A DNA stretch of 43,324 bases from Parvimonas parva. Its GTDB lineage: Bacteria > Bacillota > Clostridia > Tissierellales > Peptoniphilaceae. Location: the NCBI RefSeq assembly GCF_016552165.1, contig NZ_JACVDA010000017.1:1-43324 (forward strand), in the 5' to 3' direction. Within the stretch, counting starts at the first letter, position 1; each line of letters begins with the position of its first letter. Below, piece by piece: positions 7,197 to 15,302 of this stretch. The position numbers were made by a program, and so were the translations under genes. The notes beneath the pieces are model-generated. The model was not told where the DNA came from and did not search any database. It saw only the letters and a program-made list of their open reading frames with translations.

Positions 7197-8522
7197 TTGG
7201 GAAAATTTTATGTTGATGTAATTTTTGCTATATGCACATTTTCTTTTTTCTTTGCATTAGTTTTATCTTTTTTAAAGAAAAATATATCTTTGGCAAATAA
7301 AATAATTTCATTTTCAATCTTAGCTGTAGGAATTTTTTTAGGTTTATACATACATATTCTTAGAGTAAAGAATAAAAAGGAAATGGTGCACACAGTTGCA
7401 AAATTAAATAGATACGTCTTGGTATTATGTTTATTTATTTTTATTTTAATGAGTATTTCTTTAATAATAAGTTTTTTTGTAAAAAACAAAAAAATATCTA
7501 AAGTAATGAAATCTTTAGATTTAGCTTTTATGTTTACATCAATTTCTTGTATGCTTTACTTAATAATACCAAGACTTTTAACTCAAGCTATGGAGTTTAT
7601 TGCATTTGGAGAGGACTCTGTAAGTACAATGACTTTATTTAGGGTTAGTGGCTATATTTTAGGTATTTTAACTGGAGTGTTACTTGTTTTGGCATTCTAT
7701 AAATTTTTAATAAGATGTAGTAAAAAACAATATTTTATAATTTTTACTCTAATTTTTATTAATACATTTTTAGAATATGCTTTAAGAGGAATTACTTCTA
7801 TTGTTAGACTTAAACAATATTTGAAAAAAGACTTTAATATGGGACCGATTTTAACTGAAAATAGTAAAGTTTTTGGAATAAAGACTTTTGATTTGATGAT
7901 TTTTGAAGATAAAAGTGATGCTTATTTCATAGCAATAGCCTTTGCTATTATATTTATAGGTGTTTTATATTTTGTATATAGCAATTTTAAAGTTAAAGGT
8001 GAGTTTGAAAGTAAAGCAAGTTTAAGAAAAGAAAAATGGAGATTAATTGTTAATAGAAGATGGGCATATTTTACAACTGTTTTATCTTTTGTTATGTTAT
8101 TTTCTGTAACATACTTAAACTACCAACTTACAAAACCCGTTGAATTGACAGCGGCACAACCTTATAAAGAAGAAGGAAACAATATTATAATTCCATTAAC
8201 TGAAGTTGATGACGGACATTTACACAGATTTTCTTATAATAAAGATGGACATGATATTAGATTTATAGTTGTAAAAAAACCTAATAGTACTTCTTATGGG
8301 TTAGGTTTAGATGCTTGTCAAATCTGTGGGATTGCAGGATATTTTGAAAGAAAAGATGATATAGTTTGTAAAAGATGTGATGTTGTTATGAATAAGGCAA
8401 CAATAGGTTTTAAAGGTGGTTGTAACCCAATTCCTTTTGAATATAAAATTGAAAATTCAAAGATTATAATTGATAAAAGTGTTTTAGATAAAGAAAAAGA
8501 AAGATTTCCAATAGGTGAATAA
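7197..8522 (+). CDS. DUF2318 Fe-S membrane protein (FlsD/FtrD-like)
   Basis: A 441-residue membrane protein. The N-terminal two-thirds has about eight hydrophobic spans (for example residues 5-24, 34-54, 73-93, 150-172). The C-terminal domain (about 330-430) is DUF2318, with cysteines CQICG, CKRC and a lone GGC, typical of the proposed iron-sulfur or metal-binding reductase part of P19 loci (Cj1660 in Campylobacter, FlsD, FtrD). It starts at TTG 7197, seven bases after AGAGAGG; no ATG exists nearby in frame. One base separates its stop from the next gene's start, so it leads the permease operon. Its likely role is redox handling of iron at the membrane; this is family inference, not visible chemistry. 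Confidence 0.8.
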   Translation: MGKFYVDVIFAICTFSFFFALVLSFLKKNISLANKIISFSILAVGIFLGLYIHILRVKNKKEMVHTVAKLNRYVLVLCLFIFILMSISLIISFFVKNKKISKVMKSLDLAFMFTSISCMLYLIIPRLLTQAMEFIAFGEDSVSTMTLFRVSGYILGILTGVLLVLAFYKFLIRCSKKQYFIIFTLIFINTFLEYALRGITSIVRLKQYLKKDFNMGPILTENSKVFGIKTFDLMIFEDKSDAYFIAIAFAIIFIGVLYFVYSNFKVKGEFESKASLRKEKWRLIVNRRWAYFTTVLSFVMLFSVTYLNYQLTKPVELTAAQPYKEEGNNIIIPLTEVDDGHLHRFSYNKDGHDIRFIVVKKPNSTSYGLGLDACQICGIAGYFERKDDIVCKRCDVVMNKATIGFKGGCNPIPFEYKIENSKIIIDKSVLDKEKERFPIGE

Positions 8523-8523
8523 T

Positions 8524-9804
8524 ATGTTTTGGAGAATGGTTTTTGGAACTGTAATTAGACAAAGAAAAAAAATGTTTATGATTGCATTCACAGTTGCACT
8601 TGGTGTTTCACTTGCAACAGGAATGCTTAATGTAATGCTTGGCGTTGGAGATAAAGTAAATAAAGAGCTTAAAACTTACGGTGCAAATATAAATGTAGTT
8701 TCTAAAGAGGCATCTCTTATTTCTGATTTGTATGAAATGGAAAATTCTGAAACTGCAACAAGTGACAAGTATTTAAAGGAAGAAGATTTACCAAAGATTA
8801 AGCAAATATTTTGGGGATTTTCTATTGTTGATTTTACTCCTTATCTTGAAAAAACTGCAAAAGTAAATAATCAAAAGACTAAATTTATCGGAACTTGGTT
8901 TTCTAAACATATGGATTTATCAACCGGTGAAAAAATAGATACAGGTATGAAAAATCTTAAAAATTGGTGGAAAATAAATGGTGAATGGTTAAATGAGGAC
9001 GATAACGATAGTGTTATGGTCGGTAGTCTTTTTGCTGGTAAAAATGGAATAAAAATTGGAGATAAAATTGAAGTTAGTAGTGGAAATAAAACTAATTCAT
9101 ATAAAGTAAAGGGGATTTTTGAGTCCGGTGGAAATGAAGATTTAAATATATTTTCTACTTTAAAGACAGCTCAGGATTTATTCTGTATTGAAGGAAAAAT
9201 TTCAAATATAGAAGTTTCCGCTCTAACAACTCCGGATAATGATTTAGCTAAGAAAGCTACAAGAGACCCTAATAGTTTAACACCTACTGAATATGAAACA
9301 TGGTATTGTACTGCTTATGTAAGTTCTATTTGTTATCAAATTCAAGAAGTTGTAGAGGATAGTGTTGCTAAACCTATAAGACAAGTTGCTGAGTCAGAGG
9401 GTAAAATTTTGGATAAAACAAAATTACTTATGATTTTAATTACTGCACTTGGTTCAATAGGTTCAGCTCTTGGAATTTCAAATCTTGTTACAGCTACTGT
9501 AATGGAAAAGAGTCAAGAAATTGGACTTATAAAGGCGATAGGTGGTTCTAATTTAAGAATTATGTTGCTTATACTGACTGAAACGGTTATAACCGGAATT
9601 ATTGGTGGTATAGCAGGATACTTCATAGGACTTGGTTTTACTCAGATAATTGGTATTACTGTTTTTGGCTCATATATTGAACCTGCTGTTATGGTTATTC
9701 CGATAGATATTGCTTTAGTAATAGGAGTTTCTTTAATAGGAAGTATTCCAGCTATTCATTATCTATTTAAACTTAAACCGACAGAAGTTCTTCATGGAAG
9801 GTAG
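8524..9804 (+). CDS. ABC transporter permease, FtsX/MacB family (FlsA-like)
   Basis: A 426-residue permease with the MacB/FtsX plan: TM1 near residues 17-40 (MIAFTVALGVSLATG), a large extracytoplasmic domain (about 41-290), then three helices at the C-terminus around 300-420. A typical EKSQEIGLIKAIGGS coupling segment contacts the ATPase. I use ATG 8524, preceded by AGGTGA, rather than GTG 8515, which overlaps the upstream gene. It is paired with a second permease and an ATPase immediately downstream. In P19/FetMP loci such permeases are linked to iron acquisition, though the transported substrate, or whether it powers an electron or protein relay, is unknown. Confidence 0.85.
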   Translation: MFWRMVFGTVIRQRKKMFMIAFTVALGVSLATGMLNVMLGVGDKVNKELKTYGANINVVSKEASLISDLYEMENSETATSDKYLKEEDLPKIKQIFWGFSIVDFTPYLEKTAKVNNQKTKFIGTWFSKHMDLSTGEKIDTGMKNLKNWWKINGEWLNEDDNDSVMVGSLFAGKNGIKIGDKIEVSSGNKTNSYKVKGIFESGGNEDLNIFSTLKTAQDLFCIEGKISNIEVSALTTPDNDLAKKATRDPNSLTPTEYETWYCTAYVSSICYQIQEVVEDSVAKPIRQVAESEGKILDKTKLLMILITALGSIGSALGISNLVTATVMEKSQEIGLIKAIGGSNLRIMLLILTETVITGIIGGIAGYFIGLGFTQIIGITVFGSYIEPAVMVIPIDIALVIGVSLIGSIPAIHYLFKLKPTEVLHGR

Positions 9805-9811
9805 GATTGTA

Positions 9812-11011
9812 ATGACTAAAAGAAAAATGTATTTAAAGATGATTTTAAGTTCTTTCGTTAGAAGAAAATCAAGAATGGTAGTAGCTCTTTTAGCAGTAAT
9901 AATTGGAGCAACAATTATGTCCGGACTTATTACAATATATTTTGATATTCCTAGACAATTAGGAAAAGAGTTTAGGTCTTATGGAGCTAACTTTGTTTGT
10001 TTGCCTAATGAAGGGAAAATTAGTGAAGAAGATTATAATAAATTTAAAGAGCTTATAAAAGATAAAAAAATTGTAGGGATTGCTCCTTATAGATATGAAA
10101 CGACAAAGATAAATCAAAAGCCTTATATTCTTGCAGGTACTGAAATGGATGGTGCGAAGAAAAATAGTCCTTTTTGGTATATTGAGGGAGAATGGTCAAC
10201 TAATAGTGATACAAATGAAGTTATGGTTGGAAAGGAAATTGCCAATACTTTAGGACTTTCAGTTGGAGATAAATTTAAAGTCGCAGGGGTAAAGCATGGG
10301 AAAAGTGCTATTGCATCTGATGTGAATGACTCTGCTGAAAAAAGTAAAAATAAAGATACAGGTGATGATTTTTACGATGTAACTTTGACCGTAAAGGGAA
10401 TTGTAACTACAGGTGGTAAAGAAGAATCTTTTATATTTCTTAATTTAGCTAAACTTAATGAAATTGTTGAAGATAGTACAAAGATTGACTCTATTGAATG
10501 TAGTATTGAGGCAAATCATAATGAATTAGATAGTTTGGCAAAAGATTTGAATGGAAAATTACCAAATGTTTTTGGTACAGCTGTAAAAAGGGTTACTCAA
10601 TCTCAAGATACTGTTTTGAATAAATTAACAGCACTTATATTACTGGTAAATGTTGTAATTTTAGTTTTAACAACAATATCCGTTTCTACAACTATGATGG
10701 CAATAATTGCTGAAAGAAGAAAAGAAATCGGACTTAAAAAAGCGCTTGGTGCTCATAATAAAGAAATAATTATGGACTTTATTGGAGAAAGTGTATTACT
10801 TGGATTGATAGGTGGAATTATAGGCGTTGGATTAGGATTTTTGTTTGCACAAAGAGTTAGTCTTAGTGTCTTTGGCAGAACAATTACTTTCCAATATTTA
10901 TTAATTCCTGTCATTATTGTTGTTTCAGTATTAGTAACTACTGCCGGTTGTATATTACCGGTTAAAAAAGCTGTTGAAATAGACCCGGCTTTAGTATTAA
11001 AAGGAGAATAA
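9812..11011 (+). CDS. ABC transporter permease, FtsX/MacB family (FlsB-like)
   Basis: A 399-residue permease homologous to its neighbour. TM1 lies at about 17-37 (MVVALLAVIIGATIMSG), followed by an extracytoplasmic domain (38-270), then three C-terminal helices with the ATPase-coupling segment ERRKEIGLKKALGAHNKE. I choose ATG 9812, six bases after AGGTAGG; the in-frame ATG at 9794 lies within the preceding gene's 3' end and has no ribosome-binding site. It likely forms a heterodimer with the upstream permease and uses the ATPase that starts three bases after its stop. Confidence 0.85.
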   Translation: MTKRKMYLKMILSSFVRRKSRMVVALLAVIIGATIMSGLITIYFDIPRQLGKEFRSYGANFVCLPNEGKISEEDYNKFKELIKDKKIVGIAPYRYETTKINQKPYILAGTEMDGAKKNSPFWYIEGEWSTNSDTNEVMVGKEIANTLGLSVGDKFKVAGVKHGKSAIASDVNDSAEKSKNKDTGDDFYDVTLTVKGIVTTGGKEESFIFLNLAKLNEIVEDSTKIDSIECSIEANHNELDSLAKDLNGKLPNVFGTAVKRVTQSQDTVLNKLTALILLVNVVILVLTTISVSTTMMAIIAERRKEIGLKKALGAHNKEIIMDFIGESVLLGLIGGIIGVGLGFLFAQRVSLSVFGRTITFQYLLIPVIIVVSVLVTTAGCILPVKKAVEIDPALVLKGE

Positions 11012-11014
11012 ACT

Positions 11015-11692
11015 ATGGAAAATGATAAAGTAATATTAGAACTAAAAGATGTTTCTAAAATTTATGAATCAGTTAATGCTCTTAGCAATATAAATTTAAA
11101 AGTAAAAAAAGGCGATTGGATTGCTATAATGGGTTCATCAGGTTCAGGAAAGACAACTATGATGAATATAATCGGTTGTATGGATAGACCGTCTAATGGA
11201 CAAGTTTTAATTGACGGAGTTGATATTTCTAAAGAAAGCCAAAAGAATCTTACAAAGATTAGAAGAGAAAAGATTGGACTTGTTTTCCAACAATTCCATT
11301 TGATTAGTTATTTAACTGCTCTTGAAAATGTAATGGTTGCTCAGTATTATCACAGTATGATTGATGAAAAAGAGGCTTTAGAGGCTCTTAGAAAGGTTGG
11401 TCTTGCAGATAGAGCAAAGCATTTGCCTAGTCAATTATCTGGTGGAGAACAACAAAGGGTTTGTATCGCAAGAGCTTTGATAAATAATCCTGAAATTATT
11501 TTAGCAGATGAACCGACTGGTAACTTAGATGAGGCAAATGAAATTATGGTCATAGATATTTTAAAGCAACTTCATAAAGAAGGAGCAACTATAATTGTTG
11601 TTACTCACGACCCTGAGGTTGGAGATGAAGCAATGAGAAAAATAACTTTAGATTATGGGAAAATTGTGGATGATAAATTATTGACAATCTAG
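11015..11692 (+). CDS. ABC transporter ATP-binding protein, MacB/LolD type (FlsC-like)
   Basis: A 225-residue cytoplasmic ATPase. Walker A is GSSGSGKTT (about residues 39-47), Q-loop VFQQFH, signature LSGGEQQR, Walker B IILADEPTGNLD and switch THD. The sequence is closest in pattern to the MacB/LolD/FtsE group that drives FtsX-like permeases. Three bases separate it from the upstream permease, with GGAGAA as ribosome-binding site. A terminator follows, so the 7197-11692 genes (DUF2318, two permeases, ATPase) form one unit. Confidence 0.92.
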   Translation: MENDKVILELKDVSKIYESVNALSNINLKVKKGDWIAIMGSSGSGKTTMMNIIGCMDRPSNGQVLIDGVDISKESQKNLTKIRREKIGLVFQQFHLISYLTALENVMVAQYYHSMIDEKEALEALRKVGLADRAKHLPSQLSGGEQQRVCIARALINNPEIILADEPTGNLDEANEIMVIDILKQLHKEGATIIVVTHDPEVGDEAMRKITLDYGKIVDDKLLTI

Positions 11693-11710
11693 TTGCTTGA
11701 TGATATACTA

Positions 11711-11760
11711 AAAAACGTGATGATAGTATGTTATATAAAATTTTATTTCATCACGTTTTT
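11711..11760. terminator. Intrinsic terminator after first ABC ATPase
   Basis: A perfect 13-bp stem AAAAACGTGATGA/TCATCACGTTTTT encloses a 24-base AT-rich loop. Terminal A and T runs could work on both strands, though the large loop is unusual. Confidence 0.75.
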
Positions 11761-11813
11761 AGTTAATTTAATTTTAAAATTTGAAGAACAATTTGTTTTA
11801 TTTGGTGGTGGAT

Positions 11814-12215
11814 ATGAAAAAGAAAAATTTTAAATTAAGTACAATTCTAATTTTATTTACAATGTTTGTTACAGCTTGTGGTGGTAAAAAAGAATTGAAA
11901 GACGGAACGTTTGAAGGAAATTATAAAGATGACAGTTCTACTGTTAAAGTAGTTATTACTGTTAAAGATAAAAAAATTGTTGACTGTATTAGAGAAGAAA
12001 GAGATAATAAAACTAATAAGATAAAAGATGAAAGTTATGGCAAAGATGATGCAGACTTTAATTACAAACAAGCTCAAAAAGCAGTAAAAAACAGTCAAGG
12101 ATATGCTAAGAAATTAGTAGAAGTTCAAGATATTGATAAGGTTGATTCAGTTAGCGGAGCAACTGTTTCTTACAAGAGATTTAAGAGTGCAGTTAAAGAC
12201 GCTTTGAATAAATAA
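11814..12215 (+). CDS. Flavinylated FMN-binding lipoprotein
   Basis: A 133-residue lipoprotein. The signal peptide ends in lipobox VTAC (Cys22), and an FMN_bind domain fills residues about 28-131. It carries the ApbE flavinylation motif DSVSGATVS, so Thr117 would be covalently linked to FMN. Extracytoplasmic FMN_bind proteins carry electrons; beside a P19/DUF2318 iron system the natural inference is ferric-iron reduction or replacement of the thioredoxin partners seen in Gram-negative loci. I use ATG 11814 after GGTGGTGG rather than the TTG at 11781, because it places the lipoprotein signal correctly. It precedes the DUF4418 gene by 22 bases. No apbE gene is in the window. Confidence 0.85.
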   Translation: MKKKNFKLSTILILFTMFVTACGGKKELKDGTFEGNYKDDSSTVKVVITVKDKKIVDCIREERDNKTNKIKDESYGKDDADFNYKQAQKAVKNSQGYAKKLVEVQDIDKVDSVSGATVSYKRFKSAVKDALNK

Positions 12216-12237
12216 TTTTTTAATAGGGGGATTTTTT

Positions 12238-12696
12238 ATGAAAATTTTAAAAGAAAAATGTGTAAATATAGTAGTTTTAGTGCTAGGTATAATTTTGGCA
12301 TTAACACCTTTTGTTATAGCTCCTGTTTGTCCGGCAATGGCGAATGGAATGAGAATGAGCTGTTATTATAGTGGATTACTTGCTACTTATGTTGGAATTG
12401 GTATAGTTATTACCTCATTAATTTCAATTTTTGTAAATAATAAGGTTGTTAATATTGTTTTGAACATTGTTAATATACTTGCCGGACTTTCTGTTCACTT
12501 AATACCACATAAAATTATTAAAATTGTTATTGGGGCAAAAAAAGATGGAAGTCCAAAATTTATGGGATATTGTATGAAAGATACTATGAAATGTATTTCA
12601 AATCATACATTTACAATAGTTTCTGCTTTAGGAATTGCAATAGCTGTTATTTCACTTATTTATGTTTGTTACATTTTTATAAAAAGAGAAAATTAA
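12238..12696 (+). CDS. DUF4418-family membrane protein (FlsE-like)
   Basis: A 152-residue integral membrane protein with four predicted helices (about 9-28, 44-65, 69-90, 123-147). A cysteine-containing loop (APVCPAMANGMRMSCYYSG) follows TM1, and another Cys-bearing loop (GYCMKDTMKCISNHT) precedes TM4, both matching the DUF4418 pattern. These proteins recur in FetMP-Fls-type loci; the conserved Cys and Met residues suggest metal or thiol chemistry, but the function is unknown. An AGGGGGA ribosome-binding site precedes the ATG. It is co-directional with the FMN lipoprotein and the second permease. Confidence 0.75.
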   Translation: MKILKEKCVNIVVLVLGIILALTPFVIAPVCPAMANGMRMSCYYSGLLATYVGIGIVITSLISIFVNNKVVNIVLNIVNILAGLSVHLIPHKIIKIVIGAKKDGSPKFMGYCMKDTMKCISNHTFTIVSALGIAIAVISLIYVCYIFIKREN

Positions 12697-12719
12697 TTTA
12701 GATAAAAGAGAGTGTGGAA

Positions 12720-13925
12720 ATGAGTAAAAAAATTGACGTTAAATTTTTAGCAAAAGAAAATATTAGAAAAAAACCACTTAGAAGTATTTCTTTGATTAGT
12801 ATAATTGCTATTTTTGTTTTGTTTTTATTTTGTGGAACTATTTTATCATCAAGTATTTCAGGAGGAGTAAACAACCTTTCAAACAGACTTGGTGCAGATA
12901 TTATTGTCGTTCCTGAAGGATACAAAGCAAATATTGAAAGTGTTTTATTAAAAGGTGAGCCAAGTGAATTTTATCTTCCAAATGATTCTTTAGAAAAAAT
13001 AAAAAAAATAGAAGGTATAGAATCTGTAACTCCTCAACTTTATGTAGCTACACTTTCAGCGTCTTGCTGTTCATATCCGGTTCAAATAATTGGGATAGAT
13101 TATGAATCAGACTTTTTGATTAAGCCTTGGTTACAAAAAACTCTTAATCGTGAGTTAAAGGACGATGAAGTTATTGTTGGAAATCATATAGTTGGAGAAA
13201 AAAATTCTAAAGTTAAATTTTTCGAAGAAGAACTTGATATAGTTGGTAAACTTGAACAAACAGGAATGGGTTTTGATGCAACAGTTTTTGTTAATATGAA
13301 AACTGCTAGAAAACTTGCAAAAGCAAGTGAAAGAATACAAAAAAATCCTGCATCTGAGGGAGAAAAAGTTTCTACTATTTTGTTAAAATTAAAGCCAAAT
13401 TATAGTGCATCAGAAGTTTCAAACAAGATTATGAAAGAATATGCTAAAGATGGAATTTTTGCTATGTTTAGTAAAAAGTTTGTAAATGAAGTTTCTTCAA
13501 ACTTAAAAGTTATTTCAAGCTATATTTATATCTCAATATCAATAATTTGGATAATGTCAATGATTCTTTTAGCTGTTGTATTCTCTGTTATACTTAATGA
13601 AAGAAAGAAAGAGCTTAGCATTTTAAGAGTTTTAGGAGCATCAAAGAAAAAGCTAGCTAGTATTATAATGTATGAATCATTATATATAGGATTTTACGGT
13701 TCAGTTCTTGGAATAGTTGTTGGAATGATTACAGTATTTTCATTAATACCAATAATTCAAAAGAATTTGAATTTACCATTTTTAACTCCTTCAATAATGA
13801 ATTTGCTTTTGGTTTCATTATTTAGTTTATTTGTTGGAACAGTAGTAGGTTGCTTATCTTCAATAAATGCTACTAGAAAAATTAGTAAAACAGATGCTTA
13901 CTTAACAATGAGGGAGAATGATTAA
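12720..13925 (+). CDS. ABC transporter permease, FtsX/MacB family (second system)
   Basis: A 401-residue permease. TM1 is at about 24-47 (ISIIAIFVLFLFCGTIL). An extracytoplasmic domain contains an unusual LSASCCSYPVQIIGIDYESD stretch with vicinal cysteines. Three C-terminal helices follow, with coupling segment ERKKELSILRVLGASKKK. ATG 12720 is preferred over GTG 12714, with AGAGAG upstream. Its 3' end overlaps or abuts the partner ATPase. It is less similar to the two upstream permeases than they are to each other, so it probably forms a separate homodimeric transporter. Such a third permease/ATPase set is a known part of Gram-positive P19 loci. Confidence 0.82.
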   Translation: MSKKIDVKFLAKENIRKKPLRSISLISIIAIFVLFLFCGTILSSSISGGVNNLSNRLGADIIVVPEGYKANIESVLLKGEPSEFYLPNDSLEKIKKIEGIESVTPQLYVATLSASCCSYPVQIIGIDYESDFLIKPWLQKTLNRELKDDEVIVGNHIVGEKNSKVKFFEEELDIVGKLEQTGMGFDATVFVNMKTARKLAKASERIQKNPASEGEKVSTILLKLKPNYSASEVSNKIMKEYAKDGIFAMFSKKFVNEVSSNLKVISSYIYISISIIWIMSMILLAVVFSVILNERKKELSILRVLGASKKKLASIIMYESLYIGFYGSVLGIVVGMITVFSLIPIIQKNLNLPFLTPSIMNLLLVSLFSLFVGTVVGCLSSINATRKISKTDAYLTMREND

Positions 13926-13926
13926 T

Positions 13927-14598
13927 ATGCTAAAGATTGAAAATTTATATAAAACTTATGTTAGAGCAAAAGAATTTAATGCTTTAGATGATGTTAATTT
14001 GGAAATAAATGATGGTGAATTTATTACAATTATTGGTAAATCCGGAAGTGGAAAATCAACTCTTCTAAATATAATTTCAGGAATATTAAGTCCAACAAGT
14101 GGGAAAGTATTTCTTGACGATAAGGAGATAAGTGCTCTTTCAGATGATGAAAAGTCATTTATAAGAAATGATTCAATAGGATTTGTTCCACAATCAACGG
14201 TAACATTATCAACACTTAATGTTTTGGACAATGTTTGTTTACCTTTCTTTTTAAGTAAAAGAGAAGGCGATGTTGTTGGACGTGGAAGATATCTTTTAAA
14301 AGAATTGGGAATAGAACATTTAGAAAATTCTTATCCAAGAGAACTATCAGGAGGAGAGCTTAGAAGAGTTACAATCGCAAGAGCTTTGATGAACCACCCA
14401 AAAGTAATTCTTGCAGATGAGCCGACTTCCGATTTGGATATAGAAAACACAAAAGAAGTTTTGGGAATTTTAAAAAAGATAAACAAAGACAATAACACTA
14501 CAATCATACTTGTTACACACGACCTTGCTTGCTTAGAATATTCAGACAAAACATACACAATGTCCTCAGGAAAAATAACAGAAGGGAAAAATATTTAA
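13927..14598 (+). CDS. ABC transporter ATP-binding protein, MacB/LolD type (second system)
   Basis: A 223-residue ATPase. Walker A is GKSGSGKST, Q-loop VPQS, signature LSGGELRR, Walker B VILADEPTSDLD and switch THD. The second in-frame ATG (13927) is chosen because GGGAG at 13912-13916 is correctly spaced from it and only one base from ATG 13918. Start and stop of the two genes interlock, indicating translational coupling with the permease. It ends the iron locus, with a strong terminator following. Confidence 0.9.
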   Translation: MLKIENLYKTYVRAKEFNALDDVNLEINDGEFITIIGKSGSGKSTLLNIISGILSPTSGKVFLDDKEISALSDDEKSFIRNDSIGFVPQSTVTLSTLNVLDNVCLPFFLSKREGDVVGRGRYLLKELGIEHLENSYPRELSGGELRRVTIARALMNHPKVILADEPTSDLDIENTKEVLGILKKINKDNNTTIILVTHDLACLEYSDKTYTMSSGKITEGKNI

Positions 14599-14606
14599 TA
14601 TGATTT

Positions 14607-14641
14607 AAAAAACTGATTAATTCAAAATTAATCAGTTTTTT
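14607..14641 (+). terminator. Intrinsic terminator ending the iron locus
   Basis: A perfect 16-bp stem AAAAAACTGATTAATT/AATTAATCAGTTTTTT closes a CAA loop. The complementary A and T runs could let it work from either side. Confidence 0.9.
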
Positions 14642-14674
14642 ATGCCTTTAAGGTACTCGTAAGAGTCATGCTGA

Positions 14675-14725
14675 GCGTAGCGAAGTCAATCTAGCCCTAA
14701 CTTGTTTGCTTGAACACCTTCAAGC
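14675..14725 (+). repeat. Dispersed palindromic intergenic repeat, copy 1
   Basis: Bases 14682-14711 are identical over 30 bases to the reverse complement of 32318-32347. The match extends left through GCGTAGC with a two-base indel. It is followed by a hairpin GCTTGAA/TTCAAGC (14708-14725). It is more GC-rich than its surroundings, lies between a terminator and a promoter, and encodes nothing obvious. This is the profile of a REP-like dispersed element. Confidence 0.7.
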
Positions 14726-14802
14726 ATGATACTTTATTTAACTTTAGTAATTTTAATTCGTGTTTTGTATTATGAGGTGTTATAAAAAATAATCTAAAAT
14801 AC

Positions 14803-14831
14803 TTGACATTGTAATGTCTTTATGTTATTAT
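14803..14831 (+). promoter_or_regulatory. Promoter of rpmG-secE-nusG-rplKA
   Basis: Consensus TTGACA (14803-14808) and TATTAT (14826-14831) have a 17-base spacer, with the start expected near 14838. It is one of the strongest promoters in the window, as fits ribosomal genes. Confidence 0.85.
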
Positions 14832-14889
14832 CTTATGAGGAATATGATGTATAGTTATGTTCAAATTTGGTTTTCAAGGAGGTGTTTCC

Positions 14890-15039
14890 ATGAGAGATAA
14901 AGTTGTATTAGCATGTACAGAATGTAAAAACAGAAACTACAATACTAAGAAAAACAAGAAAGTTACTACTAACAGAATTGAGTTAAACAAATATTGTAAG
15001 TTTTGTAAAAAACACACTCTTCACAGAGAAACAAAATAG
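14890..15039 (+). CDS. rpmG: 50S ribosomal protein L33
   Basis: A 49-residue L33 of the cysteine-containing (zinc-binding, C+) type. It has CxxC pairs CTEC and CKFC, and the usual order [12 protein letters not shown], then NYNTKKNKK, then [18 protein letters not shown]. The start is ATG 14890 after AAGGAGGTG; an in-frame ATG at 14857 would add eleven non-family residues. It is first in a transcript leading to secE and nusG, the standard Firmicutes order. Confidence 0.97.
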   Translation: MRDKVVLACTECKNRNYNTKKNKKVTTNRIELNKYCKFCKKHTLHRETK

Positions 15040-15061
15040 TTAGGAAATGGAGGAGAGTAGT

Positions 15062-15265
15062 ATGGCAAAAACTACTGAACAAAAGCAAGCAAAGTCTAGC
15101 TTTATGCGTGGAGTTCGTCATGAATTCAAAAAAATTGTTTGGCCTTCTAAAAAAAGTGTTTTTTATTATAGCCTTGCAGTAGTTGCAATATCTATAATCA
15201 GCTCAACTATGATTTGGGGATTAGATAATGTATTAAAAAGATTGTTAGGTTTAATTATCCATTAA
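15062..15265 (+). CDS. secE: Preprotein translocase subunit SecE
   Basis: A 67-residue single-span SecE of the short Gram-positive form. A charged N-terminus and the conserved amphipathic segment GVRHEFKKIVWPSKKS (with the WPS motif) precede one transmembrane helix (about 37-58). It is part of the SecYEG channel in the cytoplasmic membrane. The start is ATG 15062 behind GGAGGAGAG; the ATG at 15047 overlaps that ribosome-binding site. It lies between rpmG and nusG as usual. Confidence 0.96.
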   Translation: MAKTTEQKQAKSSFMRGVRHEFKKIVWPSKKSVFYYSLAVVAISIISSTMIWGLDNVLKRLLGLIIH

Positions 15266-15271
15266 TTATTA

Positions 15272-15302
15272 AGGAGGGAAGGACTTTAGTCCGCTTTATA
15301 TG
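15272..15302 (+). promoter_or_regulatory. Ribosome-binding site with intervening hairpin before nusG
   Basis: AGGAGG (15272-15277) lies 22 bases before ATG 15300, too far for normal initiation. The gap holds a perfect small hairpin GGACT-TT-AGTCC (15281-15292). Folding it out shortens the effective spacing to ten bases, a bridging arrangement of the kind known from some phage genes. No other start codon preserves the NusG N-terminus. Confidence 0.6.
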
